Assembly (NCBI GenBank): GCA_024741835.1
Contig: JAENRP010000436.1
Span: 1 to 31,866 of the forward strand
Direction: 5' to 3'
DNA length: 31,866 nucleotides
DNA from: Diplocarpon mali
Taxonomy: Eukaryota; Ascomycota; Leotiomycetes; Helotiales; Drepanopezizaceae
Shown: piece after piece, positions 1 to 9,000 of the stretch
Layout: every line of letters starts with the position of its first letter
How positions within the stretch are numbered: the stretch's first letter is position 1
Made by a program: the position numbers and the translations under genes
Notes under the pieces: model-generated
What the model was told of the DNA's origin: nothing
Seen by the model: only the letters and a program-made list of their open reading frames with translations
The model's database searches: none

Positions 1-381
1 ATAAAATCTCTAAATCTAATTAATATAATAATACTAATTATATAATATATATAACTGATAAACCCTACCTATTTAAAGGCCTGCTTATTAAAATAAAAAG
101 GCGCTCTATTAAGGTTAGTAGTAAAAGGTTATATATAGATTTAATAGGTATAGTAGAGATAAATATCGCTAGTATTTCTTTCCTTTTATAAAATGTTCTC
201 TTTATACTTAACTTAAGTATTAATCTTTTATCTAATTATAAGATTTATATAAAGTTAAATTATATAAGAGTTTTTAATAATCAATTTATATAATTTATAG
301 ATAATAACTATAAAGTGATCTTTAAAGTTAAAATTAAAGATAGACTTTATATTATTTTAAAGGTAATATTATAGAAATTAA

Positions 382-850
382 CTCTTAGGCTAGACTTATA
401 AGTAGATTCCTTTAAGGAAAGTACACTCTCTACCCTAATATAATTAAGTAAGGATAAGGAGAATAGATAGACTTCTAAGCTAGGATCGCAAGTGAAATTC
501 GTAAAAATGACTCTTAAGCCAAGACTATAAGTAGAATGCAATATATCCTTAAAGATGACTCTTAAGCTAGGATTATAAGTGAATTTAATAGAAATGACTC
601 TTAGGCTAGGCTCGCAAATGGATTCTGCAGATTCGCTAATAACGACTCTTAAACTAGGATTATAAGTGAAATTCATAGAAATGACTCTTAAGCTAAGACT
701 GTAAGTAAACTTCGCAGATTTATTAGAAATAACTCTTAAGCTAAGACTGTAAGTGGATCTTGCCATTTTTAGGAAATCGACTCTTAAGCCAGGACTATAA
801 GTAGATCTTATAGTTTTATTAAAAACGACTCTTAAGCCAGGCTTATAATT
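382..850 (+). repeat. In-frame 39/48-bp tandem repeat array of copia-1 copy a
   Basis: Units begin with CTCTTAAGCTAGGA or close variants at 472, 511, 559, 598, 646, 685, 733 and 781. They have lengths 39, 48, 39, 48, 39, 48, 48, 48, with a terminal partial unit at 829 and a diverged first unit at 382. All lengths are multiples of three. The sense frame continues from the protease and reads around a T-L-K/R-L-G-P-x-V core. A 171-codon minus-strand open frame at 347-862 is the antisense of this array. Confidence 0.9.
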
Positions 851-901
851 AGAAAATAGCAAAACCTTAAACTGCTATTACTATTCCTTTCTAGCTGCTA
901 A

Positions 902-906
902 TAATA
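902..906. repeat. Left target site duplication of gypsy-1 (TAATA)
   Basis: TAATA immediately precedes the 5' LTR and is matched exactly at 28439-28443 after the 3' LTR. The site is AT-rich, so the match alone is weak. The two 316-bp LTRs that end exactly at it make it convincing. Confidence 0.8.
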
Positions 907-1222
907 TATAACGGCTGCACCCCCAACTAGTGCAATTACCCAGGAGTATAGCGTTTATAGCATTTTAAGGTTTTGCAATCTCGATTCGATGCAGGGTTAA
1001 TTCGAATCGATCTTAAAGGTGCAAAAGGATATTCTTATATAATATTATATAAATGGGCAAAGAGCCTTAAGCTGCTAATATATATAAGGGAGAAGGGCTC
1101 TCTTATAAGGAGGGCTCTCTAACTTCTTCGTTTCCTTTGTATTAGACCTATAGAATACGCCTTTTGTACTACTTCTTACTCCTATACTTGATCTTGCATT
1201 TCAGTAGTTTTATATTATTATA
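907..1222 (+). repeat. gypsy-1 5' LTR (316 bp)
   Basis: It begins TATAACGG and ends ATTATA where the other LTR has CGTTATA, which is consistent with original TGTAACG...CGTTACA ends after CpA/TpG mutation. It aligns without length change to 28123-28438, and the differences I read are transitions. It is the more mutated of the two LTRs. Confidence 0.92.
1079..1129 (+). promoter_or_regulatory. Probable gypsy-1 LTR core promoter and transcript start
   Basis: A TATA-like run TATATATAAG at 1079-1088 lies about 40 bases before AACTTCTTCG (1121). The latter is complementary to the sequence just inside the internal region, so it is the expected 5' end of a self-priming transcript. The same arrangement is kept at about 28294-28349 in the other LTR. 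The start site is inferred. Confidence 0.5.
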
Positions 1223-1224
1223 TT

Positions 1225-1237
1225 AAATGAAGAAGTT
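1225..1237 (+). other. Probable self-priming primer-binding site of gypsy-1
   Basis: AAATGAAGAAGTT lies three bases past the LTR end. It is the reverse complement of AACTTCTTCGTTT in the LTR (1121-1133) at 12 of 13 positions; the one mismatch is a C-to-T change. Tf1/sushi-type chromoviruses prime reverse transcription by folding the 5' end of their own mRNA onto a site just downstream of the LTR, and this geometry fits. I see no tRNA 3'-end complement here. Confidence 0.6.
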
Positions 1238-1530
1238 CTTCTCTACTAAGGACGGCTTTTAATAATATCCTACCTCTTTTAGAAATCGATTTGCAGTTAT
1301 TTCGATTTTCGATAGAGTTAGGATCTTAGAGATCTTTTAAATAAACTAAGAGCTTAAGTATAGCTTATTAACTAGTATAATTGAAGAACGCTTTTATTAG
1401 CCGGATTTTCTTAATTACTCCTTTTATAAAAGTGCTATAGGTAGAAGTTAAAAGAGTACTATACTACTAGAACCCTTTTTCTATAAAACCCCTTTTTAAC
1501 CGAATTACTATTAAAACTAAAATTAGTAAA
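1238..1530 (+). other. gypsy-1 leader, no gene seen
   Basis: AT-rich sequence between the primer site and the first plausible gag start. I find no domain or strong repeat in it. It is taken as 5' untranslated leader. Confidence 0.45.
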
Positions 1531-2003
1531 ATGAATTCCCTATTAGTCGGAAGTTAGCAAATACGGAATATACCTAGTTCGTTCGGGGAACCAGCTTCTA
1601 TAAGGAGTACCCTTACCCTAGCCCTTAGGGCTGGACCTTCCTCTACTGCTAAGGGCAAGAGATAATAATACTATAATCGAGCCAACTAAGATAAACGAGA
1701 CTTTTCAAACTTAAATGTCTTATAAGGAATAGTTTTAGGTTTAAAGGAATCTTTATAATACTAAGATTAATCTAATTAATAGCTATAAAGTAAGATTAGT
1801 AGGATTGCCTAGGCTATCTCTAGCTTAAAGACCTTAGCTTATTAAAGCTAAGAGACAGCTTAGCGCGTATATTAGACTATTAAGCGAGAATCTACCTACC
1901 CTTAATAAAGCGAGACCTAGCCTCTTTTAAAAGTCGATATAGATACGAAATAGATAAAAATTCAGCTAATTGAAAAGATCACCCCCTTTAATAATAAGAC
2001 CTC
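1531..2003 (+). pseudogene. gypsy-1 gag, N-terminal part
   Basis: The ATG at 1531, in the context AAAATGA, opens a frame that reads as protein if the TAA/TAG codons are taken as former Gln codons. A Gln-rich, probably helical segment follows and leads to a region containing P-F-N-N-K-T, resembling the P-F-x-G-x motif that opens fungal gypsy capsid domains. The frame is broken at 2003 by copia-1 copy b and resumes in register at 15801: the removed length, 13797 bp, is divisible by three. A later ATG at 1715 is in another frame and less likely. Gag would form the virus-like particle. Confidence 0.68.
1999..2003. repeat. Left target site duplication of copia-1 copy b (ACCTC)
   Basis: ACCTC precedes the LTR at 2004. 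The partner at 15796-15800 is ACCTT, differing by one C-to-T change. Retaining one copy restores the gypsy-1 gag frame. Confidence 0.85.
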
Positions 2004-2198
2004 TATTAAGCTTAAGTAAGTCGGCGCAGTAGGTATAAGAAACTTCTAAAGGTCGATAGTCGATATATTAGTAAGAGTTAAGGAAGGAAGGTTACCCCTT
2101 TCTTCCCTATAGCTATATATATATTAATATCCTACTAATTAAGCAGTAGGGTTATATAATAATATATTAAAGTAATAGCTATATTACCTATCTTAATA
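2004..2198 (-). repeat. copia-1b 3' LTR (195 bp)
   Basis: It reads TATTAAGCTTAAG...CTTAATA on the plus strand; the ends derive from TGTTGAG...CTCAACA by CpA/TpG mutation. It matches 15601-15795 and, inverted, the copy c LTRs. It is more mutated than its partner. Confidence 0.92.
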
Positions 2199-2334
2199 CC
2201 CTTACTTAAACCTTACTCCAATTGACCTATAGTTAGGAAAATAATAACTATCCTTTTGCGCTAATCCAACTCTTAAGTATCTCTTTAAATTAAAAATAAT
2301 TAATTAATAGCAACCTCTATTGAAATTACTAATC

Positions 2335-4350
2335 CTACTCGTAAGGTAAGACTAAGAGTCAAATTTCTTAAAAGATATTCCTTTATAAGACTATATGACT
2401 TGACTTATAGTCTAGGCCTAAGAGTCGATTTAAAAACTTTCCTTTATAAGACTACGTGACCTAACTTATAGGGCAGGCCTAGGAGTCGTCCTTAAGCCTA
2501 CTAAGCCCTTACTATCTTTTGCAACCTTAGTATATCTTTAAACGCTTCGAACTTTGCAATTATCTTTAATAGCTTTATAAATCCATCTACTACTATTCGA
2601 TCAATTAGGATATAGGTAATTAATAACTTATTCTTTATAATAAGGTCGCGGATAAAGTAGTAGGCAATATTAATATATTTCGATCGCTTATATAAGTATA
2701 GATTCTTTATAAGTATAATTGCCCTTATATTATCTACTTAAAGATTAATATAGTTCTTATCTTATTTAATATACTTAGCGAAACCTATATCTTTTAAAAC
2801 TTAGGCAATTTATAATCCTTATTTATAATTTAATAATATTAATATATATTCGGCCTTAATGCTTATAATAGCTACTGATTTCTACTTCCTACTTCCTTAT
2901 AATATAGGTCTGCTATATAATACTACTACGCTTTTAGATATACTTTTCTAACCTTTCATATTTGCCTAGTCGGAATTAGTATATACTTTAAGCTTTGCGC
3001 TTATATATTTCATTAGTCTATATCTTACCTTTTATATAATTATCGATTAAAGGTACCTTTTAAGTCGCTTGACTGCATTCTTATATCGAATTATTAGATC
3101 TTTTAAGTTCTGACTAAGTTGCCTAGTAATAAAGGCGATATCTAGTCTTATATATACTATAGTATATATAATTGCTCTAATATCCTATTAGTACTTCTTC
3201 AGATCTCCTCTTTACTTATTTTTATTAGTAGACTTTAACTTATTATACTTTCCTTTAATTAAAGTACGCTTTAGCTTAAAGTTAAGAGTATAAGTAAAGA
3301 GTCCTATTCGGTCTAGGATCTTTTTAATATACTACTCTTAATCTAATTAGAGTTTTTAAGTAAAGCGGTTCCTTATAATATAAATACTAAGGATCTTATA
3401 AATTCCCTTTAGATCCTTAGTATTAAAACGTTTTTAAATTATTATAAAGAACTAATCTAATTAAATAGTTGTTTTCGCAGCTATAGTAATATTATTAATA
3501 TATAGTAGCAACTTGATTCTACGCTTAATATAAGTAAATAGATAAGGGTTAGCTAAGCTTTAAACGAATCCTATTTCTATTAGAGTAGAGCTATATAAAA
3601 GGTTTTAATTATAAGTTGATTGTTTAAGCCTATAGATACTATAGAGTATATAAAGAGAGTGGCTAGCGCGTATAAAAATACTGTTAGGTTAAGAGAGAAA
3701 AATCCATTCTTTTATAATTGCTTTAGTAAATGCATTTTTAATATTATACTATTTGCATTTAAGGTCCTTAGCAGCTATTATTACTATAAATATATAAAGG
3801 GTATTTATATAAACTATCGGCGCGAATATATTAAAGTAGTCTTCTTTATACTATTAAGAGAAGCCCTTAGCTATAAGCCTTACCTTATAATACTCTAGGG
3901 TTCTATCTATATATATCTTAATTATAAAAACCCATTTTATTAATACTAAGTTCATATCTTTTAGCGTCGGTTCCTCTATCTATATACCATTTGTAATAAG
4001 AGAGCTTATCTCCTTTTAAATTGCCTTACTTTATACTATTCTATTCTCTAAATTATTAATAGCTTTATTATACGTCTTTAGAAGAGAGATTTTCATTATT
4101 CCTTTAGTAGCTAGGAACGTATTATCTTTATCAAAGCTCTATTAAAGTTCGAGCTTGTAAATCCTATATGCTATTATAGCCTAGATATACTTAGACTCGC
4201 GTTTATCTAAGGTATCTTCTAGTTTTAAGTCTCTATTCCTTTTTAAAGACGTAGGTTCGGCTATAGGTTCTATAGGTTTATTATCTAAGGAACCGCTTTC
4301 TAGTAGTAGAGGCTTATTATTACTTATACCTATTTTAAGAATATCCTTTA
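2335..4350 (-). pseudogene. copia-1b pol, 3' half: reverse transcriptase, RNase H, C-terminal repeats
   Basis: Read on the minus strand, this continues the copia-1 polyprotein from the copia-2 insertion point. The RT domain lies at about 4000-3300; its catalytic Y-x-D-D motif reads Tyr-Ile-Asn-Asn at 3502-3491, so both metal-binding aspartates are lost by G-to-A change on the sense strand. RNase H follows at about 3010-2560 and aligns inverted with 26700-27130 of copy c. The tail at about 2510-2340 carries two or three diverged units related to the protease-integrase repeats. Plus-strand frames here, including a 92-codon one at 3620-3898, are antisense shadows. Confidence 0.9.
4346..4350. repeat. 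Left target site duplication of copia-2 (CTTTA)
   Basis: CTTTA here and at 11952-11956 flank copia-2. The flanks together reproduce the uninterrupted copia-1 sequence seen inverted near 25330-25350. Confidence 0.88.
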
Positions 4351-4548
4351 TATGGTGCGGTCGGCTAGAGGGCCTTTATTGAGTCGCTTAAGAGGCTCGC
4401 TAATATGAATAAAGATGATTGATTATATTATTATCTAATCTATATATAGTAAGGAGACTTTAGAAAGAAAAGAGAGAGTCTATAACTTAGCAGAAGTCAT
4501 ATAAAGGGTCTTTAGAATAAGTAGAGACTCCGCCTATTCTATATAATA
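4351..4548 (-). repeat. copia-2 3' LTR (198 bp)
   Basis: It aligns over its full length with 11754-11951. It ends in ATATAATA where the other LTR has GCACGACA. The terminal inverted repeat of the better LTR is TGTCGTGCAG against CTGCACTATA. This copy is the more heavily mutated of the pair. Confidence 0.9.
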
Positions 4549-4960
4549 TATCCCTTAGTTAAGCGATACTCTTAGAATCGCTTAGCTATATAGATAAAAT
4601 AAAAGAAAGAATAGCAGTTATAAGGAAAAGAGGCTCTATCTTATATACTGCCCTTTTAAAGGTCGTTCCTTTTAAAACGAAAAGGGTCGCTATAGGTAAT
4701 AAGCGCGCTTAAGAATCTTTATAATTCTACGCTAATGCTCTATTAGGCTTCCTATAGAGTATTTCTATTATAAAGGTTCTCCTTCCCTTCTTTTAAAAAT
4801 AATCCTCTTTTATTATTTAAAAATATCGTCTTTATACTAATAATTTTTAAATATAAAAGGAACTCCTGCTTATTATAGCCCTAGCTGTCCTTATAAAGTA
4901 AGACCCTTAGAGTCCTTATACCTTATGTTATACTAACTTTACGCTAAGTTGCTAGCGCTC
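4549..4960 (-). other. copia-2 3' non-coding region, AT-rich part
   Basis: No conserved domain is visible in any frame. The first bases, read on the minus strand as AACTAAGGGATA, end at the 3' LTR and may be a weak polypurine tract. Confidence 0.45.
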
Positions 4961-5760
4961 CTTTAAGAGCTGCAACCTTAGTGCGATTATCCTAGCGCCT
5001 GCTAAGTAATAAGCCGCTGCCGCCGTCGCCCCTGCCGCTACTGCCGCCCCTGCTGCCGCTGCTGCTACTTAAGAGCCCTACCCCTATTGCGCGCCGTATG
5101 CCTAAGCCTACGATAAAGCGTAATAACGCATATATATATTATATTATACGCAAGAGTATTAGCAATCTTAATTATCAATGCTTTAATAGCACCTTTGGTA
5201 CGCATTGCGTTTATTATATAGTATTAAGTAATAGCTACTAATAGGCCAGCAGACCTCTTTTTACCTTTTAAAAGGCTATTATATCGGCCTGCGCCTGCGG
5301 CGCCTTTAAAGAGGAGGTAGTACTACTGCTTAATATAGTAAAGGGTACGCTCTAAAGCTTTTATAATACATTTATTAAGTCTTATTAAGTTTTAGGCTGA
5401 TTTTAAAAGATAAGAGCGATTAGACCCTAATATTAAAAGGGCCCGCTACTCTTGCAAATAGTAGTATCGCTGCCTCCCCTGCTCTTAGCGTACCATTCCT
5501 ATTCGCTCTTAGCCCCTTCGGCTTAGACCCGTTCGCCTCTATTACCGCCGCTGCTCCTATCCCCTTTGCCTCTGCTATCGCAGCCGCTACTATAGTCTTT
5601 TTATTTATCTCCCTAGCCCTTGCTATTACCGCGCCCGTCTTCGCTACCGCCCCTGCTGCCCTTGCTCCTATCGCCCTTGCTACACCCCTTACCTTCGCCC
5701 TTACTATCGCTAGTATATTTACTAGTAGGCCTTTGGCCAAAGGAGTATTAATAGGCCTCT
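4961..5760. other. GC-rich low-complexity enclave in copia-2
   Basis: Unlike all its surroundings, this segment is rich in GCC, GCT, CCT and CGC, with a run of Ala/Gly-type trinucleotides at about 5010-5070 and 5450-5700. Several frames stay open because of composition. On the minus strand (the sense strand of copia-2) 5740-5420 encodes an alanine-rich 106-residue frame starting M-A-K-G-L-L. Another minus frame is Ser/Gly/Lys-rich, and a plus frame is Ala/Pro-rich with a hydrophobic patch. I cannot tell which, if any, is real. It may be a captured fragment, a third ORF, or a nested insert. Confidence 0.5.
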
Positions 5761-6014
5761 CTTAAGAGAAGATCTATATAAAGCTCTTAGCTATAGCGTC
5801 TTAGCTCCTGGCCTTAACTAAGAGAATCTAAAAGAGGGTCGCACCCTATAATAGCAGCTTAGGAATATTACCTATTTTATATTTTTAAAAAAGGAGAAGC
5901 TTTTATAATACGCTTTATAAGAGAAAACAAATAAATGTAATTATAAGAGAGTAAGAGCTTATAAGTATAAGTCTCCTAGTAATAAGTAACTACTTACTAG
6001 TAAGTGCAAGTTAT
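5761..6014 (-). other. Spacer between copia-2 pol end and the GC-rich enclave
   Basis: AT-rich sequence with a short poly-A (5886-5891) and no recognisable domain. I see no target duplication that would prove a separate insert starts here. Confidence 0.4.
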
Positions 6015-9000
6015 TAAACGATTATTTAAAAGCTCTAGAGGTTTAATAAACAAATAAAGCTCTTAAACTTCTGGCGGTCTAGGTTCTTAGTAAGCCTATC
6101 TGCATATATCTCCTTAATAGGGAGGTAGATTATTTAAAAGCTTCCTTTTTAGTACTTTTAACAAATTTATATATTACTAATTTCGATATATCAAAGGCTT
6201 ATCTTAATCTTCTTATTCTCTATAATAATTAGCCGAATCGTCTATTAGTTATTGCAATATATATTCTATTTAAAGAGGAAGTCTATGCGAATCTCCTTAA
6301 AGAGGCGTTTTATAGCTATTATCTCTTTTGCAGTAGAAACTATACTATAAAGTTCTACTTTAGTAAAGAAGAGCGTAACAGTCTCTTAGCGATTCGCTTT
6401 TCAAATAATCAGTCCTTTAAATAAGAAGAAGACGTATTCTTAAAAGGATCTGCGGGTTTCTTAATTATCTTTAAAAGAAGCATTTAAAGAAGCAACCAAT
6501 TGGTATTCCCTAGCTTTAAAGCTATAGGCAATTCCTAAGAAGCGCGTACTATATAGGTATCGAAGTATCTAATCCGCGGTTAAAAGGTGCTTAGAGCTTA
6601 GATTAGTTAAGAAGAAAGACAGTTAGGAGGCTGCGAATGCAATATCTAGGCGTATTATAATTATTATATAAAGAATAGAGCCTATTTTCTCTTAATACTC
6701 CTTTACCTTTTCTAAAGAAGCTTACCTTAAGTTCTTAACAAACTCCTTCTTTAGTAGTAGAGTACTAGGCACTCTCCTTATATTAGCTCCAAACTTTTAA
6801 GCGATCTTCTTAATATAGGTATTATAAATTAAGGAGATCTTCTTTACCTTCCTATCTTAAATAATCCTTACTCTAAAGAACTAGGAGATATCTCTTATAA
6901 TAGTAAGCTTATACGCCCTCTTTAGGTCTTTAATTAAATAAGTCGCCTAATCTAGGTTAAAGGCAAAATATAACACTTGAATATTATTAATATAAAATGC
7001 TATAAAGACTATGCAATCCTTTATTATAAAAATATAAGGCTCCTTGCCTAATGGCTTAAGTTAAAGGCCCTTAAGTGTTCTTATAAAGTTCTTATACTAT
7101 AGCGCCAGAGAGTCTTTCAGCCTATAGAGCGCGCAGTCCAGTTCTATTACTATACTAAGGCGCTTAAAGCCATCTAATAGGAAGCATATGACTAAAGCAC
7201 TCCTTAGGTCTTTAGAAGCGTTAATAAATATATTAATAATATTAAACTGCTTTACTTCTATATTAAAGTACGCAGTAAGCGCTATTAGTACTCTAAAAGA
7301 CCTTACTGCAAGCGTAGTTACATAGGTTAAGAAAATTGAAGCTTTATCTTAAAGATCCTCTTATATAACTAGCTATAATCGGCACTTTAAAAGCTTACTA
7401 AAGCTATTAACCTTATAGGTAAAAACCTATTTCAATAGTATTAGCAAGGGCTTTAAGTAGTCCCTTTGCACGATTTTCTAATAACTTTAAAATTCTAAAT
7501 TCCTAATCTCCTAGCGCCTTCCTTCCTTAAATCGTTTGCTAAAAGGGTGCTTCTTTAGGTCTAGCCATCCTTTTAAAGGCTTTAGCAAAGAGCCTTAGTA
7601 CTATAGGCGGTTAGGAGACTGCGCTCTATCCTTTGCCTAACTATCAACTATAGCTTTAATAACTATATAAATTATTAAATAGTCCTTCCTATCCTCCCTT
7701 ATCTATTCGTTTGCTTAAAAGGTTGATATAAACTCCTACGTATATAGGGAGTAGGATAAATTAATATTACTTTAAGAGAGTATATACTTTAAAGCAGTAG
7801 TATATACTTTTGAAGTCTCCTATTGCTTAACGCTTAAGCGTCTTATCCTCTTTTACCTAAGAAGAAGGAGTTCCTCTTTATGCTTTTTTCTATAGGTCTC
7901 CTCTTCTATTTTTATTATTACTAAAGGTTCTTTTAAAAGTCTAGGTAGCTCTATCTCCTAAGCCTATAGTCTCTAAGCTAGTATTATAACTTAAGGTATT
8001 ATATTATTAGGGCCTACTCCTCTTATTAGGTCGCTTCTTATAAGACTGTTAGAGCTCTTCTTAGATCTTGGCAGTAGTGCCTCTAGCCTTTTACTAAAGT
8101 TCACTAAGGCCTGCCTTTATAATTGAAGATTCTATCTTAGAGCCCTTAAGCCATTTCTATTCTTATATAAAATAGCAGCTAAAGATCTACTGATCGCCTT
8201 ATAGAACTCGTCTCTAAAGACTCCCTTAGAGTCGTCTATAGTTCCTTCTTTAATAGGGCCTTTGTAAGGAATTATTACCCCTAAGCTCTAGTTGCTATTT
8301 GCCTTCTTAAAGACTAGTAAAGTGGCTTCTAGTTCGCTTGCTTTTACCTCTAAGTTTCTAAGCGGGTCTTTTAAAGAATTTAGATTTAAGTTAAGGCCTT
8401 TTATATTATTAGTTAAAGGCTATAAAGCAGCGTCAGTCTATAATATAAGTTCTTCTTATATAGCGGCTTCTTCTGCAGCGATTGCATTCGGCCTTATAAT
8501 AAGCTCCGATTCCTTAAAAATGCCTTCGAACTTAGCATCCTAAGCTCCCTCTCCTTCTTTAATTAATTAGAGGGTTATTTTAAGTTCCTAGTGCGATATA
8601 GGGTTTATACGCTTAGCTTTTGGACTATAAAAGAAAGACTTATCGAATTCGATATTATAAGTTGTTATTACTCGCTAAAGTATAAGAACCTAGATTCTAT
8701 AAACATTAGAGGTAATATATCCAACTAAGTAACCTAAGTGCCTTTATAATTTAATTTTAAAGGTTTGGCGGTCCTTCCCCGCCTCCCTCTTTTTAATTAA
8801 AGGGTATACGCAAGCATTATACATATAAATGCGACTTTAGTCGGGCTTTAAGCTTGCTATCATCTGCTTAATAAGCAGCGGCTTATAGAATCGAAAATAC
8901 TGCTTAAACTAACTATAGAGAGCCTTACTTAATAAGATCATCTTCTTCCTAGCGAGTAGGGAGATATTATAAAGGTATATAGCAGCCTTTATAACCTTTG

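Larger units (their letters stand above)
1..906 (+). pseudogene. Partial gag-pol of copia-1 copy a (protease to start of integrase), RIP-degraded
   Basis: This stretch aligns directly with 23288-24150 of copia-1 copy c and in inverted orientation with the same part of copy b. It opens inside the aspartic protease: the active site, expected as D-T/S-G, reads Asn-Thr-Asn at 30-38. A run of about 110 codons follows, then an in-frame repeat array, then the first residues before the integrase zinc domain. Many in-frame TAA/TAG codons replace Gln/Trp codons, so nothing can be translated. The left end is the window edge. The right end is gypsy-1, which inserted at TAATA (902-906). The rest of this copy is not seen after the gypsy-1 3' LTR, so it either lies beyond the window or is lost. 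Confidence 0.88.

Noticed and set aside
382..850. CRISPR-like array
   Set aside because: The units are contiguous and similar throughout, with no unique spacers, and are coding repeats inside a eukaryotic retroelement.
347..862. 171-codon minus-strand open frame with S-L-R-V repeats
   Set aside because: It is the antisense of the copia-1a tandem repeat array; the sense frame links protease and integrase in all three copies.
1715..1717. ATG at 1715 as gypsy-1 gag start
   Set aside because: Its frame does not join the capsid and knuckle frame after excision of copia-1b; the ATG at 1531 does.
3620..3898. 92-codon plus-strand open frame
   Set aside because: Antisense of the copia-1b reverse transcriptase; the minus strand aligns with the RT of copy c.
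5420..5740. 106-codon alanine-rich minus-strand frame as a real gene
   Set aside because: It lies in a GC-rich low-complexity segment where several frames on both strands are open, so openness is not evidence of coding. Kept only as part of the enclave.
8292..8543. 83-codon plus-strand open frame
   Set aside because: Antisense to copia-2 pol between integrase and RT, whose phase is verified on the minus strand.
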